The notes: generated by a model from the letters alone, not told the origin. A DNA stretch of 64,000 bases from Rhodobacteraceae bacterium D3-12 (GCA_025916135.1 CP104793.1:3881001-3945000); one strand, 5' to 3'; positions 16,510 to 27,010 are shown, numbered from the stretch's first letter. Numbers and translations are program-made.

Positions 16510-17472
16510 CTAGGTTGTGAGCGATCCCGCCATTTGGCACATAAGTTCGAACATGATCGACACGCCAAGGAACGCGGTTCCGCCCGAGGTGTCGAAAGGC
16601 GGCGATACTTCGACAAGGTCCGCTCCGACGATATTCACACCTGCCAGCCCGCGCACCACCTGAAGGGCTTGAAAGCTGTTCGGGCCGCCGACTTCGGGCG
16701 TGCCGGTGCCGGGTGCAAACGTCGGGTCAACGAAGTCTATGTCATAGGACACATAGGTTTTGCCCGACCCGACGATTTCACGTGCTTCGCCCATAACGTC
16801 CTCAACGCCACGCGCGTGAAACTCTTCGATCGGGATGATCCTGATGCCGACAGATGCCGCGAAATCCATGTCCTCGCGATCATACATCGTGCCCCTGATA
16901 CCGATCTGCACCACGCGTTTCGGATCAAGCAGACCTTCTTCGACGGCACGGCGGAACGGGGTGCCATGCGTGTACATCGTGCCGCCGAAATAGGAATGGT
17001 AGAGATCTGTGTGGCTGTCAAAATGCACCATGCCCACCGGCGCTTTGCTTGCGACAGCGCGCAGAACCGGAAGTGATGTCAGGTGATCGCCTCCCGCTGT
17101 CATGGGCACGATCCCGGCGGCCAGAACCTCGTTATAGAACGCGGTGATCCGCTCCATCGTTTCCGGGATATCCGCCGGGTTCGGCCCGACATCGCCGAGG
17201 TCTGCGCAATTCACAGCTTCGAACGGGCGCATTCCGCTCACCGGATGTTGCGCGCGGATCATGGTCGAGGCATCGCGCAATTGGCGCGGGCCATGGCGCG
17301 GGCCGGGGCGGTTGGTTGTCCCGCTGTCCCACGGCACCCCGATCAGGCCGATTTGCACCTCGTCAAACCGCGCCTCCCCCGGTGCAACATGTGGAAGCCG
17401 CATAAATGTTGGCACCCCGGCAAACCGGGGCAGCTCAAAGCCGCTTACGGGCTGAAAAAACGCGTCGTTCAT
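16510..17472 (-). CDS. Ureohydrolase (agmatinase/guanidino-acid hydrolase type)
   Basis: A 320-residue binuclear-manganese hydrolase of the arginase/agmatinase family. Metal motifs are visible: GGDHLTS near residue 130, HFDSHTDLYH near 153, and YDIDFVDPTFAPGTGTPE near 240. The usual DAHTD reads DSHTD here, with the metal ligands kept. The reaction is hydrolysis of a guanidino compound (agmatine, guanidinobutyrate or a relative) to urea and an amine; the substrate cannot be fixed from the motifs. Its start overlaps the stop of the NlpC/P60 gene (ATGA at 17469-17472), so it is the last gene of a three-gene operon. Confidence 0.9.
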   Translation of the reverse strand: MNDAFFQPVSGFELPRFAGVPTFMRLPHVAPGEARFDEVQIGLIGVPWDSGTTNRPGPRHGPRQLRDASTMIRAQHPVSGMRPFEAVNCADLGDVGPNPADIPETMERITAFYNEVLAAGIVPMTAGGDHLTSLPVLRAVASKAPVGMVHFDSHTDLYHSYFGGTMYTHGTPFRRAVEEGLLDPKRVVQIGIRGTMYDREDMDFAASVGIRIIPIEEFHARGVEDVMGEAREIVGSGKTYVSYDIDFVDPTFAPGTGTPEVGGPNSFQALQVVRGLAGVNIVGADLVEVSPPFDTSGGTAFLGVSIMFELMCQMAGSLTT

Positions 17473-18332
17473 CGCAAAACTCCCAATCGTTTGCGGGCCG
17501 TCACCGGCCCATCGCCCTGTTCTATGATCCGGGCGATTGCCGCGCCCATATCTTCATAGGCCACGGCCATATGGTGCGCATTGGCATGCAGCAGCGTCAC
17601 CTCATCCACGACCCAGGCCACATGCCCTTTCCAGAACAGCAAATCACCACGCGCTGGCGTGCGATCACCAAGGGCTTCGCCCAGCGCGCCCTCCTGCAAG
17701 TCGCTGTCACCGGGACAGGCCACACCGCAAGCACGGCACGCCGCCTGCACCAGACCCGAGCAATCAATCCCGAGCGCGCTATCGCCGCCCCAAACATATG
17801 GCGTGCCCAGAAACCTTTCGGCCACCGCCACGGGATCGGCCTCATGCGCCGCGACGGGCCGCAAATGCGAAGCCGGCACAAACCGCCCATCATCCGTCTC
17901 GGCCCAGCGCCCGTGCACGCCCATAACCCGCACCATCGCGCCAAGGCTGAGCGGAAAATGCTCCTCCTGCGTTTTGAAGTCCGGCGCGCCCAGAGCATAG
18001 GTCATGCGCGTCTGCACCACATGACTCGCCGCACCCTTTGCTTCAGCCAACACCGACGCGTCGAAATACCCGACGTAACCGTTGCCAAGAGCATAGCCAA
18101 AGACGCGCTCGCCCTCATCCGGTTCACCCTCCAGAACGCAAACGGTTTGCCCGTAAAGAAGCTCCCGCTCCCGCCGCCCTTCAGCGCTCCAAATCGTCGC
18201 TGACGGGGCAATAACCTGCATCCACTCCCCATCGGTAAAACGCTCGGCCTCAACCATACCTTTGAGCGAACTATGCGCCACCGCGCCGTTGCTCCGCAAA
18301 AGGCGGCGATCCCTCGGGGCCTGTTCGCTCAC
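17469..18332 (-). CDS. NlpC/P60-family cysteine peptidase
   Basis: A 287-residue protein with two SH3-like segments (about 25-165) and an NlpC/P60 catalytic domain (about 165-287). The catalytic Cys is in GIDCSGLVQAACRA, preceded by RFLGTPYVWGGDS. The active-site His is likely in KGHVAWVVDE or in LLHANAHHMAV. Such enzymes cut gamma-D-glutamyl-diaminopimelate bonds in murein peptides. No signal peptide is seen, so a cytoplasmic recycling role alongside the M17 aminopeptidase is plausible. ATGA overlaps join it to both neighbours (18329-18332 and 17469-17472). Confidence 0.88.
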   Translation of the reverse strand: MSEQAPRDRRLLRSNGAVAHSSLKGMVEAERFTDGEWMQVIAPSATIWSAEGRRERELLYGQTVCVLEGEPDEGERVFGYALGNGYVGYFDASVLAEAKGAASHVVQTRMTYALGAPDFKTQEEHFPLSLGAMVRVMGVHGRWAETDDGRFVPASHLRPVAAHEADPVAVAERFLGTPYVWGGDSALGIDCSGLVQAACRACGVACPGDSDLQEGALGEALGDRTPARGDLLFWKGHVAWVVDEVTLLHANAHHMAVAYEDMGAAIARIIEQGDGPVTARKRLGVLR

Positions 18333-19714
18333 AGCGCCAACACCTCTGGCAGCGCCTCAAGGATCGCACGTGCACCCATGCCGACACCCCCCTTGGGGCG
18401 GCCCGGCGCGGCGCTCGGCTGCCAGCCATAAATGTCAAAATGGGTGTAACGGGCCTCGTCTCCGGCAAACCGGCGCAAGAACAGCGCCGCAGTGATCGAC
18501 CCGGCAAAGCCCCCCTTTGGCGCGTTATCAAGATCGGCGATCCCCGGCTCGATCATCTTCTCATAAGGCTCCCAGAATGGCATCCGCCACACCGGATCAC
18601 CCACCGTCTGTGCACCGGCTGAAATCGCGCTCACCACATCATCATCATCGCTGTAAAACGGTGCAAGGTCCGGCCCCACGGCCACCCGCGCCGCGCCGGT
18701 CAACGTCGCCATCGAGATCATCAGATCCGGCGCGTCTTCGGCCCCAAAGGTCAGCGCATCGGCCAGAACCAACCGCCCCTCTGCGTCGGTATTGTTGATC
18801 TCAACCGACAGCCCCTTGCGGCTGGGCAGGATGTCACCGGGGCGCATCGCGTTGCTGCTCACCGAATTCTCGACCGCCGGGATCAGAACCCGCAACTTCA
18901 AGGGCAGCTCAAGCGCCATGATCATCCGCGCAAGGCCCAACACCGTCGCCGCGCCGCCCATGTCCTTCTTCATCAACCCCATCGACGCGCCCGGCTTCAG
19001 GTTCAAGCCGCCCGTGTCAAAACACACGCCCTTTCCCACCAACGTCAGGCTCGGCCCGGCCGCGCCCCAACGCAGATCAATCAAGCGTGGATCTTCGGCG
19101 GCGGCGCGGCCCACCGCATGGATCATGGGAAAACTCTGCTCGATCAATGCCTCGCCCCGGATCACATCAATCTCTGCCCCGAACTCCCCGGCCAGATCGA
19201 CAACCGCCGCTTCCAAGGCGACCGGCCCCATGTCGTTGGCGGGCGTATTGATCAGATCGCGGGTCAGCGCCTCACCCGCCGCAATCGCTTCGATCCGCAC
19301 GGCATCCACAGCATCCGGCGCCACCAGCTGCGCCTTGATCCCGCTCGCCTTGGCATAGGTGTCAAACGCATAGCCCGCCAACAGCCAGCCAAGCACTTCT
19401 TGGCCAAGCATGTCACCGCTCAGATCACTGTGAAGCCGGTAAACGCCCTCGGGAAGCTTCGCCGCCGCAGCAGCAAGGTGAAACCGCCCCCGCTTGCGGG
19501 CCTTTTCGTCGCCATAACCGGCCAGCGCCGCTTCGGGCGCGCCGCTTTCCCCCGGAATAACCAACGCCTGGCCCAGCTTGGCCTCGAACCCGGCGCTCTT
19601 CACCCATTGTGCCACCCGCTCCGGCTGGCCTTCCAGCCACGGTTCAATCGCTGCGGCCTCAAGCAGGGTCAACGGGATCACCGCATCGCTTTCCTCGGCA
19701 AATTTCATCGGCAT
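18329..19714 (-). CDS. M17 leucyl aminopeptidase-family protein
   Basis: A 461-residue cytosolic metallo-aminopeptidase. The catalytic C-terminal half shows VGKGVCFDTGGLNLKP (about 235-250), MKKDMGGAA and the hallmark NTDAEGRLVLADAL (about 318). These carry the two zinc ligands and the bicarbonate-binding Arg. Its hexamers remove N-terminal residues from peptides. GGGAGA about 7 bases before ATG 19714 supports the start. It is first in the operon with the NlpC/P60 and ureohydrolase genes. That arrangement suggests peptide (perhaps murein peptide) turnover, though the ureohydrolase link is unexplained. Confidence 0.92.
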   Translation of the reverse strand: MPMKFAEESDAVIPLTLLEAAAIEPWLEGQPERVAQWVKSAGFEAKLGQALVIPGESGAPEAALAGYGDEKARKRGRFHLAAAAAKLPEGVYRLHSDLSGDMLGQEVLGWLLAGYAFDTYAKASGIKAQLVAPDAVDAVRIEAIAAGEALTRDLINTPANDMGPVALEAAVVDLAGEFGAEIDVIRGEALIEQSFPMIHAVGRAAAEDPRLIDLRWGAAGPSLTLVGKGVCFDTGGLNLKPGASMGLMKKDMGGAATVLGLARMIMALELPLKLRVLIPAVENSVSSNAMRPGDILPSRKGLSVEINNTDAEGRLVLADALTFGAEDAPDLMISMATLTGAARVAVGPDLAPFYSDDDDVVSAISAGAQTVGDPVWRMPFWEPYEKMIEPGIADLDNAPKGGFAGSITAALFLRRFAGDEARYTHFDIYGWQPSAAPGRPKGGVGMGARAILEALPEVLAL

Positions 19715-19874
19715 TGGCGCGTCTCCCGGTTAAGGCCATTCGCGCCACAGCCTATCCCTTCCCGCGCCACCTGCAACCCCGACAAACGGGTTTCTCAACC
19801 ATCTTTCAACCACCTTAAAGCACCGTCAGCCGCGCCAACGGTGGTGCAGTCTCGCTCACCCCTGCGCGCCCGGT

Positions 19875-20255
19875 TCAGATCGACAAATCCTGCAACTCCC
19901 AGATCTCGGTCAGCGACCGTTCTCCGATCCGCACCAATCGCGCCAAAACAGCGGCAAGCGCGATCTCATCACCGCTCTCGATACATTCGGTCACCTGCTT
20001 GGCCACGCGGGCCAACATCAGCATGCCGATCTGCTCGGAAATCGCTGCGATTGACCGCGCCGTTTTGTGCATATCCGCACGCCGCCCCTCACGATAAAGC
20101 CGCTCGCTCTGCGCCAACTTCACGGCAAGCTCCTCCATCGCGCGGCACACGATGTCTTCGGCGCTCACATCGCCCAACTGCGCATACAGCGCCTCAAGCT
20201 TGTCAGCATCCACGCGCACGGCCTCGCTCTGCGCCAGAATTGTTACGTTCTTCAC
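19875..20255 (-). CDS. Conserved-looking helical protein of unknown function
   Basis: A 126-residue protein from GTG 20255 (AAGG ribosome-binding site in GAAAGGGTAAGACC just upstream). It is almost entirely helical and rich in Glu, Ala and Leu: VDADKLEALYAQLGDVSAED, then CRAMEELAVKLAQSERLYRE and KTARSIAAISEQIGM. No transmembrane segment or catalytic motif is seen. It is divergent from the carbonic anhydrase gene at 20423. Function is not recognised. 160 bases without a gene separate it from the M17 gene. Confidence 0.65.
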   Translation of the reverse strand: MKNVTILAQSEAVRVDADKLEALYAQLGDVSAEDIVCRAMEELAVKLAQSERLYREGRRADMHKTARSIAAISEQIGMLMLARVAKQVTECIESGDEIALAAVLARLVRIGERSLTEIWELQDLSI

Positions 20256-20422
20256 GGTCTTACCCTTTCAAATCTCACCCCCACGGCTTGGCACGACCAT
20301 ACACATGAACATCTTCTCAAATGGTTGAGGTCGGCTCGCATTTTCTCTCGAATTCTTCGTGAATTATGACTATCTATGCCCGAATGCGATTACCCCCGAA
20401 CTCGAATAACAACGGAGCGACA

Positions 20423-21070
20423 ATGCAAAACGCCAAGCCATTGCCCAAGTATCTTGTTCAACGCTTCCACGGCTGGAAGGCGACCACCTATGCCGATAAC
20501 GCAAGCTGGTATCACCGCCTCGCCGACGAAGGGCAACATCCCCGCGCGATGGTGATCTCCTGCTGTGACAGCCGTGTGCATGTCACCTCGATCTTCGGCG
20601 CGGACATGGGAGAGTTCTTCCTGCATCGCAACATCGCCAACCTCGTTCCGGCCTATAAACCCGACGGGCAACAGCACGGCACATCCGCGGCCATCGAATA
20701 CGCGGTGACCGCGCTCAAGGTGGCGCATGTGATCGTGCTTGGCCATTCAAGCTGCGGCGGTGTTCAGGGCTGTCTTGACATGTGCTCCGGCAATGCCCCC
20801 GAACTCGAAGAAAAATCGAGCTTCGTCGGCCGCTGGATGGACATTCTGCGCCCCGGTTATGATCGGATCAAAGACCTGCCCACCGAAGAACAGGCCGACG
20901 CCCTTGAAAAAGAGGCGGTGCTGGTCTCGCTCGAAAACCTGATGACCTTTCCGTTTGTCGCCGAAGCGGTGCAATCCGGGCGCATGTCGCTGCACGGTCT
21001 CTGGCACGAAATCGGCGAAGGTCAGGTTGCGCAGTATCTGCCTCAAACGGGCGAGTTTCAGCCGATCTAA
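20423..21070 (+). CDS. Beta-carbonic anhydrase
   Basis: A 215-residue protein beginning MQNAKPLPKYLVQRFHGWK (ATG 20423, GGAG nearby; the longer frame from 20366 has no ribosome site). The zinc-site motifs are complete: MVISCCDSRVH with the catalytic Asp-Arg pair (about residue 45), HRNIANLVP, and GHSSCGGVQ with the His-x2-Cys ligands (about 107-115). It interconverts CO2 and bicarbonate in the cytoplasm. It stands alone, with convergent-strand neighbours only downstream, and no regulatory motif was recognised. Confidence 0.93.
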   Translation: MQNAKPLPKYLVQRFHGWKATTYADNASWYHRLADEGQHPRAMVISCCDSRVHVTSIFGADMGEFFLHRNIANLVPAYKPDGQQHGTSAAIEYAVTALKVAHVIVLGHSSCGGVQGCLDMCSGNAPELEEKSSFVGRWMDILRPGYDRIKDLPTEEQADALEKEAVLVSLENLMTFPFVAEAVQSGRMSLHGLWHEIGEGQVAQYLPQTGEFQPI

Positions 21071-21141
21071 CCCCCGCGCCTTAGGGCAGGCACCACACCG
21101 TGATAGCTTTTGTCGTGTGTTTCCAGCGCAAAGGCCCGATC

Positions 21142-21675
21142 ATGCTGTTTCTCAGACGTGCCGCCACCCTGCTTCTAGCCCTTGTTTTGCTACTGGTCGT
21201 CGTGGCCTACCTCTTGCCGCGCAACGTGCATGTGGTGCGCGCGATCCCGATCGACGCGCCGCCCGAAACGGTGTTTCCATTCGTCAACTCGCTCAAAGAA
21301 GGGGTGAAATGGTCGCCCTGGCTCAGCCGCGATCCCAATACAACGCTCGCGTTTTCTGGCCCAGAAAGCGGCGTTGGCAATGCTCTGGAATGGACCTCCC
21401 GCGACCCACAGGTCAGCACGGGCAAACAGGTTATCACAAAAAGCACCCCCAACAGCCATGTAACGACAGCGCTTGATTTTGGCGATATGGGCTTGGCCAC
21501 GGCCCGCTTCACCTTGACCCCCGCAGGCACCGGCACCCTGATCAGCTGGCGTTTTGACGCCGATATGGGGCGCAACCCGCTATCGCGTTGGATGGGCCTG
21601 ATGATGGACCGCTGGGTTGGCGACGATTTCGAACAGGGTCTCGCCAACCTCAAGACGCTGATCGAAAACCGCTGA
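21142..21675 (+). CDS. Membrane-anchored SRPBCC (polyketide-cyclase-like) protein
   Basis: A 177-residue protein. The N-terminal segment RRAATLLLALVLLLVVVAYLLP (residues 4-25) is a single transmembrane helix or uncleaved signal anchor. The remainder, starting VRAIPIDAPPETVFPFVNSL and including WSPWLSRDP, GVGNALEWTS and TLISWRFDADMG, matches the START/SRPBCC helix-grip fold that binds hydrophobic ligands. ATG 21142 is preferred over 21100 because the family begins with the membrane segment. Ligand and process are unknown. Confidence 0.8.
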   Translation: MLFLRRAATLLLALVLLLVVVAYLLPRNVHVVRAIPIDAPPETVFPFVNSLKEGVKWSPWLSRDPNTTLAFSGPESGVGNALEWTSRDPQVSTGKQVITKSTPNSHVTTALDFGDMGLATARFTLTPAGTGTLISWRFDADMGRNPLSRWMGLMMDRWVGDDFEQGLANLKTLIENR

Positions 21676-21681
21676 CACCGC

Positions 21682-21703
21682 GCCCCGGGTTTAACCCCGG
21701 GGC
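21682..21703. terminator. GC-rich hairpin between convergent genes
   Basis: GCCCCGGG (21682-21689) and CCCGGGGC (21696-21703) pair across TTTAAC, between the SRPBCC and DUF4139 genes, which both end here. It lacks a T-run on either strand, so it is a probable bidirectional transcription end rather than a textbook terminator. Confidence 0.5.
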
Positions 21704-21719
21704 CACGCTCTCGTGCGCC

Positions 21720-23356
21720 TTAGCGCAGCTCTTTGTTGTCCGGCCACTCGATGCTGTAATCCAAGGTGATCTTGGTGCTTTGACCTGCCTCCAACACGCT
21801 CTCCCATGCCATCACCCCTTTCAGGTCATCAACATCGGTGTTGCTTGGACGCGGCTTGGCGTTCCATGTGATCACAAGATCCTCCTGCTCCGAGTATGGC
21901 ACCTGATCCAGCACCCGCAGCGGCCATGCTTCGCCGGTCAGGTTCTCGACCCCGATCACCACCTTGTCCTTGATCTGGTTCGAACGGCTCAAGACGCCGT
22001 AATCGCCCTCTTGCCGGTCCCTGATCCGGGTCAGGCGCAAGCCTTCGATCGCCCCGAAAGGCAGCCGCGCCTCCGCCCCTGCGGGGATCACCGCATCGCT
22101 GCTGCGCTGGCCTATAAAGGCCCCATCCCGGTACAATTGCGTTGACGCGCTCGGAAGGATCAACTCGCCGGAATTATTGGTGAATTCCGCCATCAAAAAG
22201 GCGCTCTGATCCCGTTTGGGCACCGCCACAGCGGTGATCTTCGCATCAAAGCTAAGGTCGCCCAAAGCCACCCGAACCGTATCCGCCGACGACGTCAGAT
22301 CCAGCGTGCTCGGATAGCGATATGTCACGCTCAGCCCGTCGAAATTTGCCGCCGCCTCTTCCACAACCGCCGGCTCCGGCAGCGGCGCCATCATGCCACC
22401 GACCATCGCGTCCCCCTCCGGCGTGGAGCGCAGCACTTTGCGTTTCGGCGTCGGGGCCGGGTCTTCGATCCGCCTGCGTTCGGGCCAAAGCTGCCCCGGC
22501 TCGACCGCCCCCTGCGGCGCGTTGGTCGACATGGTCAACGCCACGCCGGTCCAGTTCTCACCGGTGTTCTGACGCACCAATGCCCCGCGCTTCAAGGTCA
22601 GCTTTCCGCCCTTCCGGTCGAGATAGGCATCATACACCGGCGCCCATCCCGCCCGTCGGTCATAATAGGTGATCTCCAGCATCCCCTGCATCGCCGCCTC
22701 GCCGCTCACGGCGACCGACACAAGGTTGCGCATCCCTTCTTGCGGGACCAAAGCCTGCCACGCCGCGCGCGCCTTCTCCAACTCTTCGCGCAGGTCCTTG
22801 ATCTCGCGATCAACCACGCGCGCTGCGGCCTCGGCCTTGACCCCGGCCTGCCGCGCAATCAACGTCTCTTCGCCGATCATACGCGCAATATTGCGAAGAT
22901 CGTCCACGCTCGCGCCGCTCATCGCCTTGCCATCCCCCAACTGCCGCAGAAAAGCGATGCGCGTGTCCGCCGCCTCTCTCCCGGCGCGAATGGCCACGGC
23001 TTCGTCCTCCTTGGCCTGCACCGCCTTGAAGAGGGCCCCTCCCACGCGATCCGCGCCGCCTTCTGCGCGTCGGTTTCGCGGCTGTCCGCTGGCGGCACGA
23101 AATCATCGCGCAGCTTCACCGCGCCCATTGCCGCCCCTGTCACCTTGACGCGCACGGTCTCCATCGGCGTGCCTTCGGGCAGGTCAATCAACTGCAAGAC
23201 ATGGCCGCCAGCCGGGGCCTCAAACGGCACCATCCGCACGATTTTGGCACCTTGCGGGTAAAGCGTCACATCGCTGACCCGGCTCGACAACATGATATCA
23301 TCAGCCAGCGCAAAACTGGGAAAGAACGCAAGGACAAGGGGTAAGGCACGCATCAT
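21720..23356 (-). pseudogene. Secreted DUF4139 (mucoidy-inhibitor A-like) protein gene, frameshifted
   Basis: ATG 23356 (GGAGA upstream) begins with a signal peptide, MMRALPLVLAFFPSFALADD, then VTLYPQGAKIVRMV. This is the N-terminal domain of the DUF4140/DUF4139 family. That frame is lost after ARIAWEG near 23,045. The rest continues one frame over as GALFKAVQAKEDEAVAIR, a coiled-coil segment (to about residue 190), and the DUF4139 beta-rich domain with YDRRAGWAPVYDAYLD and GENWTGVALTMST. Adding one G to the G4 run (GAGGGGCC) rejoins them into about 545 residues. It is either a one-base sequencing loss or a recent pseudogene. The family is periplasmic and poorly understood. Confidence 0.8.
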
Positions 23357-23560
23357 CAAAATCTCCAAGTTGTTCAATGCCCCGATCAAACCGCAAGCAC
23401 TGCGGAATGAAAAGGCACATAAACTCAGACGTGCGCCAATGGGCGATCCTTGGCCGCGCTACGAAAAAAATGATGCACTAGCGGAAAAACCTGAATTTGT
23501 GCGCCAAGAGAGAGCCCAAAGACGGTGAACGCATGCGCACGACCGCCCGATCTCGCCCCG

Positions 23561-24414
23561 TCAGACCATTCCAATGGTCACCGCCGTTGCGGCCACAATA
23601 TCATCCACGCTCGTGCCGCGGCTCAGATCACACACCGGCTTGGCAAACCCCTGCAGGATCGGCCCCAACGCCTGTGCGCCGCCCAACTCCTGACAGAGCT
23701 TATAAGCGATATTGCCTGAATCGAGATCGGGAAAGATCAGCACATTTGCCGCCGTCGCTCCGGCGATCCCCTTCTTTTGCGCAATCACAGGGTTCAACGC
23801 CGCATCCGCCTGCAACGGCCCTGCGAAGCCCGCCAATTCTGCCGCCTGCCGCACCAGATCAACGCGCCCCCCGCGCCGCTTGACCCGGTCGAAAAAGACA
23901 ACATTGCCACGTTTGCCTGCCCCAACAACACTTTGGCCGTCCGCTCCGATGCTCGTGCAATATCGCTCAGCGCAACAGCATCAGGGTCTACGTTCACCGC
24001 GCAATCGGCGAACAGCAATTCGCGCCCGTCCGGGAACAACATCAAGAAAAACGACGATGGCACCGATACCCCGTCGGCCAATCCAATCGCCATGGCCGCC
24101 GCTTCGATCACGCGCCGCGTCGGGCTGTCCGCTCCGGCGACCATCGCGTCGGCCTCGCCTGCGGCGACCATCGCTGCGGCTTGATACAGCGGCTTCTTCA
24201 ACAGCCGCCGCGCCATCGCCTCCTTCATCCCGCGGGCTTCGACCAGAACGGCAACCTGCGCCTCGCTGACCTCTCCAAGGGCAAGAACCTCGCAAATGCC
24301 TTCGCCCGTCAGCCGCCTCGCCGCCTCGGCCACGCGCGCATCAGCCAACTCGGGAAAGACCACCCGCGCCTGCTTGGCCTTCGCCGCAGCAACCTGTCTT
24401 TCGATAAACCCCAT
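23561..24414 (-). pseudogene. pta: Phosphate acetyltransferase gene with a G-run frameshift
   Basis: ATG 24414 (MGFIERQVAAAKAKQARVVFPE; GGAGGGG upstream) opens a phosphotransacetylase domain with MVAGADSPTRRVIEAA and NVDPDAVALSDIA. The frame fails after LSFSTGSSGAGG at a run of six G (about 23,873-23,878). It resumes in the next frame as RVDLVRQAAELAGFAGPLQADAALN and ends FPDLDSGNIAYKLCQELG...SVDDIVAATAVTIGMV. One further G would restore about 285 residues. The enzyme swaps acetyl-CoA and acetyl phosphate. It is a little shorter than the usual 320-330 residues. It lies 70 bases from gph, same strand. Confidence 0.85.
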
Positions 24415-24484
24415 GGGTGCCCCTCCTGCCCCGGCAAAAGGCCCGAAAACGCGCAATAGCGTCAAGCGTTATCAGTCAGCACAA

Positions 24485-25132
24485 TCAACCCGCGCGCGCC
24501 ACGATCCCCGGCAATTCGGCGAACTCCGAGAACACAAACTGATGTGGCAAATCCTCAACCTCGGCCTTGCGATAGCCCAGCGTAAACAGGGCAAACGGCA
24601 CCTGCGCCGCCGCCGCAGTCGCCGCGTCCACTTCGCTGTCACCCACGAACAGCCCGCTATGCGCGCCCATCGCCGCAAACACGGCGCGCAATGGCTCCGG
24701 GTCCGGCTTCTTCACCGACAAGCTGTCGCCACCCAAAACAGCCGGGAAATACCGCGCGAGGTTCAATTCGTCCAACACCTGCCGCGCCGCCGTTTCCGGC
24801 TTGTTGGTGCAAATGCCCAACGCATGCCCCTCGGCTTGCAGCCGGTCCAGCGCGTCGAACACGCCGGGATAGACCCGCGTCAAAGCCGTGCTCGCCTCTT
24901 CGTAATAGCCAAGGGTGATCCGGCTCAACTCATCATGCCGGGCCATGTCGATGCCTCGTGCGTCCATCGCCCGCGCCACCAAAGTTGGCAATCCATTCCC
25001 GACAAACGAGATGACCGTGCTCAGGGTCAATGGCTCCGCCCCGGCCCCCACCAACATCCGATTGGTCGCGGCATGAATATCGGGCGCAGAATCAATCAGC
25101 GTGCCATCCAGATCGAAAACAACTGCGCTCAT
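24485..25132 (-). CDS. gph: HAD-family phosphoglycolate phosphatase
   Basis: A 215-residue HAD hydrolase. Motif I is VVFDLDGTLIDS (residues 4-15) with the nucleophile Asp, motif II is ICTNKPE (about 108), motif III's Lys is in SVKKPDPEP, and motif IV is FVGDSEVD. The alpha-helical cap between residues 16 and 80 fits the PGP/Gph subgroup. It removes phosphate from 2-phosphoglycolate, a product of oxygenase side reactions and DNA repair. It follows rpe, fba and fbp on the same strand, a Calvin-cycle-like or gluconeogenic context, although no RuBisCO is present in the window. Confidence 0.88.
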   Translation of the reverse strand: MSAVVFDLDGTLIDSAPDIHAATNRMLVGAGAEPLTLSTVISFVGNGLPTLVARAMDARGIDMARHDELSRITLGYYEEASTALTRVYPGVFDALDRLQAEGHALGICTNKPETAARQVLDELNLARYFPAVLGGDSLSVKKPDPEPLRAVFAAMGAHSGLFVGDSEVDAATAAAAQVPFALFTLGYRKAEVEDLPHQFVFSEFAELPGIVARAG

Positions 25133-25202
25133 AAAGCATCCCTCGCTTGTCCGGCGGCAAACACCTCACCCACGCGGCCACCTGTCATCGCGGCCAAACG
25201 GC

Positions 25203-25895
25203 CTAGCGCGCCGCGTCCGCCGCAGCGGCTCGAATGGCCTGGATGTTCTCGCCATATGGCGCGGGGTTCGCAACCGATCCGCCTTTGAACACCGCTGATC
25301 CCGCCACCAATACATCCGCTCCGGCCGCAGCCACCAAGGGTGCCGTCTGTGGCGTCACACCGCCGTCGATCTGAATGTGGATCGGCCTGTCGCCGATCAT
25401 GTCGCGGATCTTGCGGGTTTTCTCGACACCCGAATGGATGAACTTCTGACCGCCGAAACCGGGGTTCACGGTCATCACCAACACCATGTCACACAGGTCC
25501 AGAACGTCGGCAATCGCCTCGGCCGGGGTGCCGGGGTTCAACGCCACGCCCGCCATCTTTCCGGTCGCCTTGATTGCCTGAAGGGTGCGGTGAATATGCG
25601 GCCCCGCCTCGATATGGGCGGTGATCATATCCGCGCCCGCTTCGGCATAGGCGTCGATATAGGGGTCCACCGGCGCAATCATCAGGTGAACATCCATAAA
25701 GGTCTTCACATGCGGGCGGAACGCTTTGACGGCGGGCGGTCCAAAGGTCAGGTTCGGCACGAAATGCCCGTCCATCACATCGACATGAACCCAATCCGCT
25801 CCCTGCGCTTCAATCGCCTGAATTTCTTCTCCGAAATTCGCGAAATCCGCGCTCAGGATTGACGGCGCGATCTTGATAGACCGGTCAAAACTCAT
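25203..25895 (-). CDS. rpe: Ribulose-phosphate 3-epimerase
   Basis: A 230-residue TIM-barrel enzyme starting [25 protein letters not shown]. The hallmarks [26 protein letters not shown] (with the catalytic Asp and His metal ligands), [13 protein letters not shown] and IQIDGGV are all present. It interconverts ribulose 5-phosphate and xylulose 5-phosphate in the pentose-phosphate pathway. It lies between gph and the aldolase gene, consistent with a carbon-metabolism operon. Confidence 0.95.
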   Translation of the reverse strand: MSFDRSIKIAPSILSADFANFGEEIQAIEAQGADWVHVDVMDGHFVPNLTFGPPAVKAFRPHVKTFMDVHLMIAPVDPYIDAYAEAGADMITAHIEAGPHIHRTLQAIKATGKMAGVALNPGTPAEAIADVLDLCDMVLVMTVNPGFGGQKFIHSGVEKTRKIRDMIGDRPIHIQIDGGVTPQTAPLVAAAGADVLVAGSAVFKGGSVANPAPYGENIQAIRAAAADAAR

Positions 25896-25954
25896 CTCAA
25901 CGTCCTTCTATGTCTCAACGCGCTTCTTACAGGGCAATCACCCCGTCAGCCCGC

Positions 25955-27010
25955 TCACGGATCAAGCGACCCATCGGCATACCGCTTCGCCATTTCATCA
26001 AGGTCAATCGGCTTCAACTTGCCCGCATTGCCCGCCGTTCCAAACCGCTCAAAACGGTCTTCGCACAGCGCTTGCATCGCGTCCATCGCCGGGATCATGA
26101 ACTTGCGTGGATCAAATTCCGACGGCTTCTCCTTGGCAATCTTGCGCCAAGTGCCGGTGATCGCCATGCGGTTGTCCGTGTCGATATTCACCTTGCGCAC
26201 ACCCGACTTGATGCCGCGCTCGATTTCCTCGACCGGCACACCATAGGTCTGCGACATATCTCCGCCATGCTCGTTGATCAGATCCTGAAGGTACTGCGGC
26301 ACGCTCGACGAACCATGCATCACCAAATGAACATTCGGGATCTTGGCGTGAATCTCTTCAATCCGCTTGATGGCCAGCGTTTCACCTGTCGGCTTTTTCG
26401 AAAACTTATAGGCGCCGTGGCTGGTGCCACAGGCAATCGCCAGCGCATCCACCTTGGTCAGCGCGACAAACTCCTTGGCTTCGTCCGGGTCCGTCAAAAG
26501 CTGATCTTCGCTCAACTTGCCCACCGCGCCCGAGCCGTCCTCTTCGGCGGCCTGACCGGTTTCAAGCGAGCCCAGAACACCCAACTCGCCCTCGACGCTG
26601 GCACCAACCCAATGCGCCATCTGGCTCACGCGGTCGGTGATCGCCACGTTGTAATCCCAATCCGCGGGCGTCTTCATGTCGGCCTCAAGCGAGCCATCCA
26701 TCATCACGCTGGTAAACCCGTGCTTGATCGCGCTCAAACAAGTCTGCTCGTTGTTGCCGTGATCCTGATGCATGCACAGCGGAATATCGGGATACATCTC
26801 GCTCAGCGCCTGAATCATATGCTTGAGCATAATATCCCCGGCATAGCCACGCGCGCCGCGGCTGGCTTGCATGATGACGGGCGAATTCGTCTTCTCCGCC
26901 GCCCGCATGATCGCAAGGCCCTGCTCCATGTTGTTGATGTTGAACGCCGGCACGCCATAGTCGTTTTCGGCGGCGTGATCGAGGAGTTGTCGAAGCGTAA
27001 TCAGGGCCAT
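25955..27010 (-). CDS. fba: Class II fructose-bisphosphate aldolase
   Basis: About 351 residues starting [24 protein letters not shown]. The start is at ATG 27010, or the adjacent ATG 27013, with AAGGAA upstream. Zinc and substrate motifs are visible: [15 protein letters not shown] (zinc ligand His), [30 protein letters not shown] and NIDTDNRMA. Size and motifs fit the CbbA-type class II enzymes, which cleave or form fructose 1,6-bisphosphate and sedoheptulose bisphosphate. It lies upstream of rpe and downstream of fbp in the same direction. Confidence 0.95.
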   Translation of the reverse strand: MALITLRQLLDHAAENDYGVPAFNINNMEQGLAIMRAAEKTNSPVIMQASRGARGYAGDIMLKHMIQALSEMYPDIPLCMHQDHGNNEQTCLSAIKHGFTSVMMDGSLEADMKTPADWDYNVAITDRVSQMAHWVGASVEGELGVLGSLETGQAAEEDGSGAVGKLSEDQLLTDPDEAKEFVALTKVDALAIACGTSHGAYKFSKKPTGETLAIKRIEEIHAKIPNVHLVMHGSSSVPQYLQDLINEHGGDMSQTYGVPVEEIERGIKSGVRKVNIDTDNRMAITGTWRKIAKEKPSEFDPRKFMIPAMDAMQALCEDRFERFGTAGNAGKLKPIDLDEMAKRYADGSLDP